Origin: Strix aluco
Taxonomy: Eukaryota > Chordata > Aves > Strigiformes > Strigidae
NCBI RefSeq assembly: GCF_031877795.1
Contig: NC_133932.1
Location: 19,966,180-20,030,179, forward strand
Reading direction: 5' to 3'
DNA length: 64,000 nucleotides
Part shown: positions 49,674 through 59,900 of the stretch, piece after piece
Layout: every line of letters begins with the position of its first letter
Numbering within the stretch: position 1 is the stretch's first letter
Translations under genes and position numbers: made by a program
The notes under the pieces: generated by a model
Told to the model about the DNA's origin: nothing
What the model saw: only the letters and a program-made list of their open reading frames with translations
Databases searched by the model: none

Positions 49674-50927
49674 CGGGCTGCGTCCTCTTCAGCTGTGTGC
49701 AGAGACTTACAGTTCCTGTTAGCTACTCGCTGCCTGGGGCCGGCTGGTGCTTTTCCTTCTTCTTCCACTTGCCCTGCACATTTGTTAGGCATCACACTTT
49801 CTGGGCAGAGGGGATGGTTCAGACCATGCAGGGCAGACGGTACCTCTCCTGTATTAACTGGCATGATCCTTCCTTCCACCTGTCTGCCCTTCTGTCCTCC
49901 CCCACGCTCTCTTCCCTCTTCCCCTTTGTGATCCTTACACAGTTCCTCCCACCTGGTGGGAGTCTCCACCCCAGCTCAGAGCCAGGCCATTGCAGTGTTT
50001 GGCCCATGTAGCTCATCAGCCTGGAGGCCCTGTCCCCTCGACACCAAGATGTGATCTGCAGGGAGCAAAGGGGGCAGACCCTGCTGTCACCCCGAAGGTG
50101 GGGGTGTGAGGAGTCCGATGGCTTCTCTTGTGGACAGAAGCGATTCTGCATTTGAGTGCTGAGCGCTGCAACACTAGAGACATCCCGTGTGAACCGAGTT
50201 CAGGGAATAGATGTAGATGTGTCTTCTTGGGCTCCTTGCCTGCTACGTTTTGTGGTCATAGGAAGTGATGGAGGTAGTGGGTAGAGTGAAGTGAAGCTCA
50301 GATGTTCTACTTGAGAGGCATGGCAAAGACTTGGGTTTGCACTTACACTTTTTCTGAGTTTTCAGTAAATATACGAATCTAATAATTTTAGAAACTTGGC
50401 TTCAGCTGTGCAACATTGGCATTTCTGCTTGCTTTCTGCTTTAAACAACTTATTTCCTCATGGAGGATGTTACTCAGCCCAGATCCCCATAATTACTTAT
50501 GGAGCATCCTGTAGCTAGTCCCTACCCTCATGTGAGTCCCCGGACTTTCCTGCCAGCACTGGATTCATCAGCCAGTGCCTGAGAAAAACATGTTGAACTG
50601 CTATGGGAGCACTTTGCAGAGAGACTTGTAATGATGCTCAGGTGGAAGTGCTGTAACTGTAGGTACCAGTCGCAAACTAACTGTGCTGGTGTGTTTGCCA
50701 AAGCCGTTTTGCCTGTCTGGACTCTGAATCTTGAGCTAGTGTTTTTCTTTTCTATCTGGTGAAAACCTCCATTCCTGTCCCAGAAGTAGCTGAAGAAGAG
50801 AGTCTAAAGGAAGGCAGGCAGAAGTCAGTCCAGGGACTGACATCTGAACTTCCTCTCTGTTGTTGTCCACACTCTGAGTTTGTTTTCAATTAAATGTGTT
50901 TTTTTTTTTTTTTTTTTCTCCTTTTAG

Positions 50928-51121
50928 AAAATGATGAGAATCCTAGTGTACAGGGACTAGATGGTACAAACTCCCCTGAGCAAAGGAATAAAGATTTGCT
51001 GAGAAGCAACAAAGAGGCTAACCCAGCAACAGCTGGTAAGGTGACATATTCTTCTGTCTCCAAACTTCAAGGTAATCAGAAGCAAAAGCAAGTACACAAA
51101 GCAAAAACTGAACTAGAGTAA
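50928..51121 (+). CDS. V-domain receptor: C-terminal exon with ITIM-like motif
   Basis: After a long T-tract and the acceptor CTCCTTTTAG the exon reads NDENPSVQGLDGTNSPEQRN and continues to TAA at 51119-51121. At 51041-51058 it encodes VTYSSV, which fits the ITIM pattern [VIL]-x-Y-x-x-[VIL] and is close to, but not, a SLAM-type switch motif (which needs Thr at Y-2). The tail ends in a basic stretch KQKQVHKAKTELE. With the six preceding exons it gives about 442 residues plus the missing start exon: signal, three V domains, helix and tail. Phosphorylation of this tyrosine would be expected to recruit SH2 phosphatases, giving an inhibitory role; that is inference from the motif. Inside this exon, AGCTG|GTAAGG at 51035/51036 is a consensus-like alternative donor. 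Confidence 0.75.
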
Positions 51122-52226
51122 AATACCAAACAAGAGCTTTAACAGAACTTCCCATTGAATCGTGCAGTGGATTGGAAACAAGGTTGGGGCTGGGGCAGGG
51201 GCAGTGCTGCTGCCCAGGCAGGGCCGCTGTGCTCAGCACCTGGGCTGTGCTCGGGGCGGTGGCTCTGGCCAGGACTGAGCTGCCAGAGGAGCTAAAGCCC
51301 AGGCCCTGCTCTACCCCCGGGCGCGCAGAGCTGCCGCCAGCCCTGTCCCAAATGCTCGGGCGGCTCTGCCCAGCGCTACTGACAGGTGCCAGTGCAGGCA
51401 GGAGTGAGCTGTTGGCCAGAAGCCCCACTCCCACGAGCTGGGTGCAGAGGAGAAGGAGCGGGCAGCGAGGCCCTGGTGCCCCGAAGCGCTTGGCTGTCCA
51501 GGTAGGGGCGTCCCTGCTGTGCCCCTTCCTGCAAGGGGCTGCTCAGGCCGTGCCCCTGGGCACCAGCACGGCCTCGCACTCAGACCCACGTCATTCTCTG
51601 GGGGCCGTGGGAAAGGCCTGAGCCGGGAGCTGTGAGCAGAGCCGGTGGTGGTGGTGCGGGTCTGTGGGCAGGCCGGGCCCAGCAGGCTGCACGCTGAGCC
51701 TGAGCCTACAGGCTGTAACCACAGCCCTCTGCTCCTGCCTTGTGCAAGCGAGCGGCAGGAGGAAGCGGCCGATACAGAGGAGCTGCTGCGAGCGCTCGCG
51801 CCTGTTGGTGCTGTTCTGCAGGCAAGCGCTCGCCCAGGGTCTGTCATCTCCCCCACTGCCATAGAGCTGTTGAAGGCCTGGCCACGGGTAGAGCAGCCCT
51901 GTGTGCGAGCTGTGAGATACGCTCGGGGTGCCCCAGTGTCTGCCAGCAGCTGCCCGGCGGCCTCTGGCTCAGCAGCAGCTTTGGTGAGGGGCTGACCTGG
52001 CCTCTCTCCCTCCATGCCTCCCTCCCTCCTGGAGGACGGGAGGTAGAGGGGGTCCTTCTGCACATATTCTTTGGCTGCTTTGCAGGTGTTCTTTGGCCAG
52101 CCTTTGCCAACTTCTGGTCGTGTGTTTTTCCTGTGTTGGTATCATAATCTTGTCTAGTCAGTGGCATTAAAGAGATTTCTACTCAACTGACTCTTCTCCT
52201 TTGAGATGGAGCTGCCAGGGCTCAAG

Positions 52227-52513
52227 GTATGAAAGCTGTAAAGCCTCCTACTTCAGTTAATGAAATGTGTGTTGCCCCAAATGTTGAGAATACCACCCAC
52301 CCAGAATTTGAGTGTTGCAGTCCTCCAGGATTTGAGGACTTGAAGGTTGACTGTGTTATTTTGTGTCATTCAGACTACGTGCCTTCAGGATCTGGAGTGT
52401 CCTGGAAACACGGTGAAGAAGATGTGTCCTCTCAGTGTGCTTTGATCAAGAAGAGCACAAGGGGACTCCCAGAAGACAAGTCTGGAGATCCAGTATGCAG
52501 TTCTTCCCCTTAG
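52227..52513 (+). CDS. Possible alternative C-terminal exon of the V-domain receptor
   Basis: An acceptor (GGGCTCAAG, with CTCTTCTCCTTT upstream) is followed by an open frame of 95 codons ending TAG at 52511-52513. It is in exactly the phase needed to join the internal donor at 51035 (GCT G|GT ATG AAA...). It reads MKAVKPPTSVNEMCVAP and, later, GFEDLKVDCVILCHSDYVP and SGVSWKHGEED. It is rich in cysteine and acidic residues and has no domain I recognise. Use of this exon would delete the ITIM-like motif. It is supported only by phase and openness. Confidence 0.35.
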
Positions 52514-53370
52514 ATTTGCCAGGAGAGATGTCCACAGTATCAGACTTGAAGTTTAGACTCTTCCCTTCTCCCTCAGCTGGCTGTGAGCTAACCTTGCAAT
52601 TCTGCTGTTCCTCCTATAAATCTGATTCTTTGTTTGAAGAATTGGCTGGAAGCCTGAAGAGAAATCTCTCTGTGGATCAGTTTGTTTTCCAGAGCTGATG
52701 CCCTTCTCTTCCCTCTGCTGAAGGTCTCGCAGGAGAACCCATGAGGACCCCCTTGGAAAGCAAACATGGCAATTAACCCTGAGAAGAGGTCAGCCCCTGC
52801 TTCTCTTTGCTTCCACTAAGAGGTGTCACTGTGAAAAGAGAAGGACCTCAGGGATTTCTGGAGGTGGGATCAGGATTCTGACCTCGGTCCCCATCTTCTT
52901 GTGGGTGGTCCATGCACCTGACTGACTGGACAGGGGAACAGGACCAACACCTTAACAGCTCAGTGGACATGGGTGGTTTGCTTAAGCCTCCATCTAACAC
53001 ATACAGTGCTGATAAAACCGCTGTTTAATTTGCATGATTATACTTCTGTTGTTTGCTTAGAGGAATGTGCTGCTTAGGTGGAAGTCAGTTCAGACTATAG
53101 TGGGAGACGGGAACTGCACCGGAGAACATGCAACAACTTTTATTTAGGAACTGTTGTTTTAGAAGGAAAGAAAGCAGAACATTGATACAAATGGGTGTAG
53201 CCATACATGTGATTGCCATTAATGAATGGCCTTGGTAATTAGCTGTATTTTCTGCAATGCCTGTCTTAAATTCTATTTTAAATGGTATGTAGTAATTTTA
53301 GGATGGCTTTAACTTAGTTATGAGGTGCTGCCTGTATGTTTCATGAAGCATCTTTTCTTATAGAATGTTG

Positions 53371-53376
53371 AATAAA
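53371..53376 (+). terminator. Polyadenylation signal of the V-domain receptor gene
   Basis: AATAAA followed within 30 bases by T-rich and GT-rich sequence (TTTTATTGTTAG, AAAAAGGTGTTCCTG). It is the first canonical signal I found after the stop codons. Confidence 0.6.
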
Positions 53377-53390
53377 AGGTTTTATTGTTA

Positions 53391-54598
53391 GTACTAAAAA
53401 GGTGTTCCTGAATGTCATTACGAACTGGGATTGTTTATGTAATCTGTTTTGCTGTATAAGTATATCTTAATACATGTTCTTTCTGTAGATAAAATCTATG
53501 GCTTTGTATTCTATCCCTGCTGTGGACAGAGACACGTTGCTGGTGTCTCTCTACAGCAAACAGATGATTGTGAGTACAGTCCCACTTCCTGACTGCCCTG
53601 CCCTTCTTCATGGGGAAAAACCCCAAACCCAACCACCTTCTCACCTTGTTCTCACAGAGTCATTCTTGCTTTGCTGTAAAGTCTACAATCTGTCCACATC
53701 CTTCTTAACTTTTGCTCCTCAAAACTGACCACAATATTCTTGTTGAATTTTAAAGTAATCAGGGTAATAACTCCCCATCTTCATAGCTCTTGCTCCTCCT
53801 CCTGTGTTCAGAAAGGAAATTTTTTTGAAGGGGATCACCTGCTAGCTCGCATTCAGGCTTATCACAGGAAATACTCTCTCTGAAGGCAAAATTCAGGTTT
53901 ACCTTCCAGTCTATGGTGTGAGTTCATGAGTCTTCATGGTGTAAGAGCTCTTCAAACTCCTATTTGTAGGAAAAAATTAAAAAGTTGATTCTGCTGTTGA
54001 TCTATGAGAATTCAGTGAGTGTAGATTTAGACTGACTGGGAAACATCATGATCTGATTACGAGTGACACTGCTGAAGATACCCAGTCCTGTAGTGTGATG
54101 AAAAGTCAAGAGCTGATGAGTACAAAGTGTCTGAAAACTGAGTAAGAAAGCGTAGATGGATTTGAGAATGGCTCCTAAAAGTTGCAAATCGGAGGATGTA
54201 ATGGAAAAGGAGTTACCAACATGGGTTGGGAGCTTCGAGTGCCTTCCTGCTTGCAAGGGGAAAACGAAGTAAATATTGCAAGTTCCTTGAGTGCTTCTTC
54301 AGATTAGTTTCAATTTGCAAAGTGTTTACCTGTGGGAACTTGGCATGTCTGCTGCACTAACTAGATGACTTTACATGGGAAAGGAAGGTTTATGGAGTCT
54401 TTTATTCAGTTAAAGGGTACAAGAGATGTAAGTAGACCACATCTCTGAAGGAAAAAGTGACTGTAGATTTTAATGGTTGAAATGCCTCAGATTTCCATAT
54501 GTGCCACTACTCTTTCAAATACTAGTCTTAGATGTTTATCAGTAAGATGTTCTGTGTTCTGGGATTGCACTTGACTTAATTCAGCAAGAAATGTGTGG
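53391..54598. other. Intergenic sequence between the receptor gene and the provirus
   Basis: This is AT-rich unique sequence with no recognisable exon or repeat. It runs directly into the provirus target site (GCTTC at 54599-54603). Confidence 0.5.
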
Positions 54599-54603
54599 GC
54601 TTC

Positions 54604-54966
54604 TGTCCTGGTTTAACCAGGATAGGGTTAAGTTTCCCCAGCAGTGGGGGGGAGCTCTAGCCGGGTTATTCAGATACCATGTGGACGTCACATCCTGGCA
54701 GGTCACATTTTTCCCGGCGCGGGAGCGCGGTGCACTCGTGGTTTTGTACATCGTGCTTCAAACTGCTGTATTTGGTAGCTATTTTGCTCTGTTCATTGCT
54801 ATCACTATTACTGTTATTGTTATTGTTGTTGTTGGTTGTGTTGCTATTGCACTGTTGTATTAAACCTTTCCTTATTTCAGTCTTGGGGCTTTGTACTTCA
54901 CTCCCTTTGTGGGGGAGGGGCAGCGGCCGTGTGGTCTCAGACCCCAGCAGGGGCTAAACCACCACA
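54604..54966 (+). repeat. 5' LTR
   Basis: Starts TGTCCTGG and ends ACCACCACA, obeying the TG...CA rule. It is 363 bp and matches the 3' LTR at 60222-60583 almost throughout. Its first 18 bases contain the palindrome CCTGGTT-T-AACCAGG. An ATTAAA signal lies at 54859-54864, after a run of ATTGTTATTGTTGTTG-type triplets. A GC-rich patch near 54712-54735 (CCCGGCGCGGGAGCGCGG) lies upstream of the presumed start; no clear TATA box is seen. Confidence 0.95.
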
Positions 54967-54970
54967 ACTT

Positions 54971-54988
54971 TGGCGCCCAACGTGGGGC
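54971..54988 (+). other. Retroviral primer-binding site, tRNA-Lys type
   Basis: TGGCGCCCAACGTGGGGC begins four bases after the end of the 5' LTR. It matches the complement of the 3' end of tRNA-Lys(1,2), the primer class used by Mason-Pfizer-type viruses. This is noteworthy because ERV-L elements of mammals typically use tRNA-Leu, so primer class and coding class disagree. Confidence 0.85.
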
Positions 54989-55084
54989 TGGAGAAGACTG
55001 AAATAAGGACAAAAGGAGAAGTGTGTTAGAGCAATCTGTTAGGTGTAATTTTTTTCTGGTTTTATTTGTATTGTTTGATAAGAA

Positions 55085-56944
55085 ATGTTTGCAATGCTGG
55101 CCAACTTGCTTGCGTGGTGGGGCTGGATTAATCCTCATGTCCACTCTGTGCTCCTAGTACTGGCATTTATTGTCGGTGGAAAATGTGTCAAGGGCTTTAT
55201 TTTGCTATACTGGTTACTGTCTGCTTATAATGGGCTCGTTTCGCTGCTTGTGGGGGTGAACCGGTACCTGTTTGCTGCCTGGTCTTTTGTTTGGGGTCTC
55301 ACCCCCTCTATGGGTGAGCCAGGGGAAGAGATTCTCTCGGTTTTTCAGAGTTTTAGCTATCCCTGGAGCCTCCTGGCCACTGTGTTCACGGCACAATGCT
55401 TTCCAAATGCCTGCCTGATCTTGTTTTGGGCCATGCGGTACTTCTCCAACAATAGCACCACCCGGAAACCTGCCCCGGGGGCAGATAGTTATAAATGGCT
55501 AGGTGTGTGGGAGAAGATGGGCAAGTACCTGAGTGAGTGGTCACCCCCAACGTTCTGGGATTTTACTCCCGAACAAGTGCAGAGTCCTGATAAACTGGTG
55601 GAGTGTTTGGAAAAGGTGTGCGGCCAATCAGACAAACCCCGGGAGATGCAGCTTGCTGCGATGTGCTGGGGGCTTGCCCATGCTTACTGCATCGCCCTTA
55701 ACACTGATCACTGCCCTCAAGGGGGCGAAAGAGCTGCAGGGTCTGAAAGTGAGCCTGCTGGTACAGCAGCTGGGCCAGAGGGACAGGCAGTGCCAGTACC
55801 AGTCGCCTCCACCAGCACAGCAGCTGAGCCAGAGGGACAAGCAGTGCCAGTATCAGTTGCCCCGATACGGAAAACCAAATATACCAAAAAATCCCCTCGC
55901 AGTGCACAGGGTGATAATGAACCAGGCCCATCACGAGAGCAGGAGGAAGAGCCGGAGGTAACCATCCGATCTCTATCCCTGAGTGAGTTGCGAGATATGC
56001 GGAAGGATTACAGCCGCAGTCCAGGCGAGCAAATTTGCACCTGGTTGCTCCGGTGCTGGGATACTGGAGCTGCTGGTTTGGAATTGGAGGGGAGAGAGGC
56101 CAAGCAGGTGGGACATTTAGCCAAGCAGGCTGGTATTGACAAGGCAATAGGGAAACAGGCTCAAACCCTCAGCCTTTGGAAGCGCCTCCTGCTCGCTGTG
56201 AGGGAGAGGTACCCCTACAAGGATGATGTTCTATGTCGGTTAGGCAAGGGGACCAACATGGAGAAAGGCATCCAAAACCTCAGGGAAATGGCTGTGTTTG
56301 ATATGATCTATGGTGATCTGAATGATGAGCGGTCACCATTGGATCCAGATCTGGTCCCTTGCACACAGCTGATGTGGCGGAAGTTCCTGCAAAGTGGACC
56401 AGAGGGACATTCCAAAGCATTAGCAGCAGCATCCTGGTGGCGAGACAATCAGACAGTGGATGAAGTGACTATGCAGCTCCAGCACTATGAGGGAAGTCTC
56501 CCTTCCTCCCAACATGCTTTGGTTTCAGCCGTAGAGGAACTGTCTCAGAGGCTCCAGAAAATGGAACAGGACATGTCCTATGTTCCGCCTCCACGGGCCG
56601 ATGTCTCAACCATTAGAAGCAGGCGTTTCCCCACCCAAGAGAGGGGCGGTAGAAGGTACGCACCACGGGGCACCCTGTGGTTCTTCCTCCGCGACAATGG
56701 GGAGAACATGAGAAGGTGGCATGGACAGCCCACTTCCGCCCTAGCTGCACGAGTACAGCAACTGAAAGGGAAGATCACCATGAAAGGGGAGTCTTCCAAG
56801 AGAGATGCAGCTCCAGTGTCTAGTCAGAAATCCCCCAGACAGAATAGAATGGCCAACAGTATAGTTGACCCTCTTGAGGGGACCAGGAAATCATTCCTGC
56901 AGGAGTCACTCTTAGATCAAGTGAGTGATGGTGAGCAGGATTAG
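55085..56944 (+). CDS. gag: ERV-L-like Gag polyprotein (open)
   Basis: Open frame of 619 codons from ATG 55085 to TAG 56942-56944, about 100 bases after the primer site. Residues 1 to about 120 are strongly hydrophobic, with several stretches of membrane-helix character (LLVLAFIVGG, FILLYWLLSAY, LLATVFTAQCF, CLILFWAMRYF), which is unusual for a Gag. Residues around 220-270 hold two copies of an 18-residue Ala/Pro/Val-rich repeat (PEGQAVPV core). A basic linker follows, then a capsid-like helical part from about residue 300 (EQICTWLLRCWDTGAAGLEL to SWWRDNQTVDE). There is no CCHC knuckle; the C-terminus is basic and Ser-rich. The frame is undamaged. The stop is directly followed in the same frame by protease. 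Confidence 0.85.
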   Translation: MFAMLANLLAWWGWINPHVHSVLLVLAFIVGGKCVKGFILLYWLLSAYNGLVSLLVGVNRYLFAAWSFVWGLTPSMGEPGEEILSVFQSFSYPWSLLATVFTAQCFPNACLILFWAMRYFSNNSTTRKPAPGADSYKWLGVWEKMGKYLSEWSPPTFWDFTPEQVQSPDKLVECLEKVCGQSDKPREMQLAAMCWGLAHAYCIALNTDHCPQGGERAAGSESEPAGTAAGPEGQAVPVPVASTSTAAEPEGQAVPVSVAPIRKTKYTKKSPRSAQGDNEPGPSREQEEEPEVTIRSLSLSELRDMRKDYSRSPGEQICTWLLRCWDTGAAGLELEGREAKQVGHLAKQAGIDKAIGKQAQTLSLWKRLLLAVRERYPYKDDVLCRLGKGTNMEKGIQNLREMAVFDMIYGDLNDERSPLDPDLVPCTQLMWRKFLQSGPEGHSKALAAASWWRDNQTVDEVTMQLQHYEGSLPSSQHALVSAVEELSQRLQKMEQDMSYVPPPRADVSTIRSRRFPTQERGGRRYAPRGTLWFFLRDNGENMRRWHGQPTSALAARVQQLKGKITMKGESSKRDAAPVSSQKSPRQNRMANSIVDPLEGTRKSFLQESLLDQVSDGEQD

Positions 56945-59900
56945 AGGGGCCCTGCCTCCAGCCAGGTGGAGGAAAGGGATAATCGGATTTACTGGAAGGT
57001 GTGGATCCGATGGCCTGGCACATCAGACCCACGAGAATATAAGGCCTTGGTAGACACTGGCGCACAGTGCACCTTGATGCCATCAAGCCACAGTGGGGTT
57101 GAATCCATCTGCATCTCTGGAGTAACAGGGGGGTCCCAACAGCTGACCCTATTAGAGGCTGAAGTGAGCTTAACTGGGAAGGACTGGCATAAGCACCCCA
57201 CTGTGACTGGCCCAGATGCCCCGTGCATTCTAGGTATAGACTACCTCAGGAGAGGGTACTTTAAAGACCCAAAAGGGTACCGGTGGGCCTTTGGTATAGC
57301 TGCCCTGGAGGAGGTTGAGCAATTGTCCACCTTACCCGGCCTCTCAGAGGACCCCTCGGTGGTGGGGTCGCTTAAGGTTGAAGAGCAGCGAGTGCCAATT
57401 GCTACCAAGACGGTGCACCGGCGGCAGTACCGTACTAACCGAGATTCCCTGGTCCCCATCCATCAGCTGATCCATCGACTAGAAAGCCAGGAGGTGATCA
57501 GCAAGACTCACTCACCTTTCAACAGCCCTATATGGCCAGTGAGAAAACCTAATGGCGAATGGAGACTGACTGTGGACTACCATGGCCTGAATGAAGTTAC
57601 GCCAGCGATGAGTGCTGCAGTGCCGGACATGCTAGAGCTCCAGTATGAGCTGGAGTCAAAGGCAGCCAAGTGGTACGCCACGATTGACATCGCTAACGCA
57701 TTCTTCTCCATCCCAATAGCACCAGAGTGCAGGCCACAGTTTGCGTTCACTTGGAGGGGTATCCAGTACACCTGGAATCGATTGCCCCAGGGGTGGAAAC
57801 ACAGCTCCACCATTTGCCATAGACTGGTCCATACTGCACTGGAGAAAGGTGGGGCTCCAGAACACCTGCAGTTCATTGATGATATCATTGTATGGGGGGA
57901 CACAGCTGAGGAAGTCTTTGAGAAAGGAAAGAAGGTAATTGAAATCCTTCTGAAGGCTGGTTTTGCCATCAAGCGACAGAAGGTTAAGGGGCCTGGAAGG
58001 GAGATTCAGTTCCTAGGAATAAAATGGCAAGATGGGCGTCGCCACATCCCAATGGAGGTGATAAACAAGATAACAGCTATGGCCCCACCAACCACCAAAA
58101 AAGAGACTCAGTCTTTCCTGGGCGCTGTGGGGTTCTGGAGGATGCACATCCCAAACTACAGCCTGATTGTGAGCCCTCTCTACCACGTAACCCGCAAGAA
58201 GAACGATTTTAAATGGGGCCCAGAGCAACAACAAGCCTTTGAACAAATTAAGCAGGAGATTACCCAGGCAGTGGCTCTTGGGCCAGTCCGGACAGGGCAG
58301 GAGATTAAGAACGTGCTCTACACCGCAGCCGGGGAGAATGGCCCTTCCTGGAGCCTTTGGCAGAGAGCAGATGGGGAATCCCGAGGCCGACCTCTAGGCT
58401 TTTGGAGCCGGGGATACAAAGGCTCTGAAGCTAACTATACCCTGACTGAGAAGGAGATACTGGCAGCGTATGAAGGAATTCGAGCTGCCTCAGAAGTGGT
58501 CAGCACTGAGACACAGCTCCTCCTGGCACCTCGACTGCCGGTGCTGGGATGGATGTTCAAAGGAAAGGCTCCCTCCACACATCATGCAACAGATGCCACG
58601 TGGAGTAAATGGGTTGCGTTGATAACACAACGGGCTCGAATAGGGAACTGCGACCCCCCAGGATTAGTGGAAATGATCATGAACTGGCCAGAGAGCAAAG
58701 ATGCTGGGATGTCACCAGAACAAGAGGTGAAACGTGCTGAGGAGGCCCCACCATATAACAAGCTGCCAGAGGAAGAAAAACAATATGCCCTGTTCACTGA
58801 TGGGTCTTGCCGCATTGTGGGAAAACATCGACGATGGAAGGCTGCAGTGTGGCATCCCACACGAGAAACCACTGAAGCTGTTGAGGGACAAGGTGAATCG
58901 AGCCAGTTCGCAGAGGTGAAAGCCATCCAATTGGCTTTGGAGATTGCTGAGCGAGAAAAGTGGCCGAGGCTCTATATCTACACTGACTCGTGGGTGATGG
59001 CAAGTGCCCTGTGGATGTGGTTGCAGCAATGGAAACAGAACAACTGGCAACGCAAGGGCAGACCCATCTGGGCTGCTGAAGTATGGCAGGACATTGCAGC
59101 CCGGGTGGAGAACCTCGTTGTGAAGGTGCGCCGTGGGGACGCCCATATACCCAAGAGTTGAGCCACTGATGAACATCAGCATAACCAGCAGGCGGACCAA
59201 GCTGCTAAGATTGAGGTGGCTCAGGTGAACTTGGACTGGCAGCGTAAAGGTGAACTGTTCATAGCCCGGTGGGCCCATGAGACCTCGGGCCACCAAGGCA
59301 GAGATGCAACATATAGGTGGGCTCGAGATCGAGGGGTGGACCTCACCATTGACACCATCGCAGAGATCATCCACGGATGTGAGACGTGTGCTGCAATCAA
59401 ACAAGCCAAACGGGTGAAGCCCCAGCGGAATGAAGATCGATGGATGAAATATAAATATGGAGAAGCCTGGCAGATCAACTACATCACACTGCCACAGACC
59501 CGCCGAGGCAAGCGCCACGTGCTCACAATGGTGGAAGCGACCACTGGGTGGCTTGAAACTTATCCAGTGTCCCACGCCACCGCCCGAAATACCATCCTGG
59601 GCCTTGAAGAGCGAGTCCTGTGGCGACACGGCACCCCAGAGAGGATTGAGTCGGACAACGGGACTCACTTCCGAAATAACCTCATAGATGCCTGGGCAGA
59701 AGAACACGGCATCGAGTGGGTCTACCACATCCCCTACCACGCACCAGCCTCCGGGAAGATCGAGCGCTACAATGGACTGTTAAAAACTACATTGAGAGCA
59801 ATGGGGGGTGGAACCTTCAAACACTGGGATACACATCTGACAAAGGCCACTTGGTTAGTGAACACAAGAGGATCTGCCAATCGAGCTGGCTCGGCTCAGT

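Larger units (their letters stand above)
51122..53390 (+). other. 3' UTR of the V-domain receptor gene
   Basis: This follows the stop at 51121 and extends to an AATAAA at 53371-53376, followed by T/G-rich sequence suited to cleavage. It contains a GC-rich block at 51170-52000 with long but meaningless open frames on both strands, and the possible alternative coding exon at 52227-52513. If that exon is used, this region is partly intron. Confidence 0.55.

Noticed and set aside
51311..52063. Minus-strand open frame of 250 codons in the receptor 3' region
   Set aside because: GC-rich low-complexity sequence with competing open frames on the plus strand; no recognisable domain or conserved motif.
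56942..56966. Idea that the gag stop is a disabling mutation or that gag-pol needs a frameshift
   Set aside because: Gag and pol are in the same frame and pol has no ATG of its own before the protease active site, so a readthrough-type junction is the simpler reading. A frameshift is not required.
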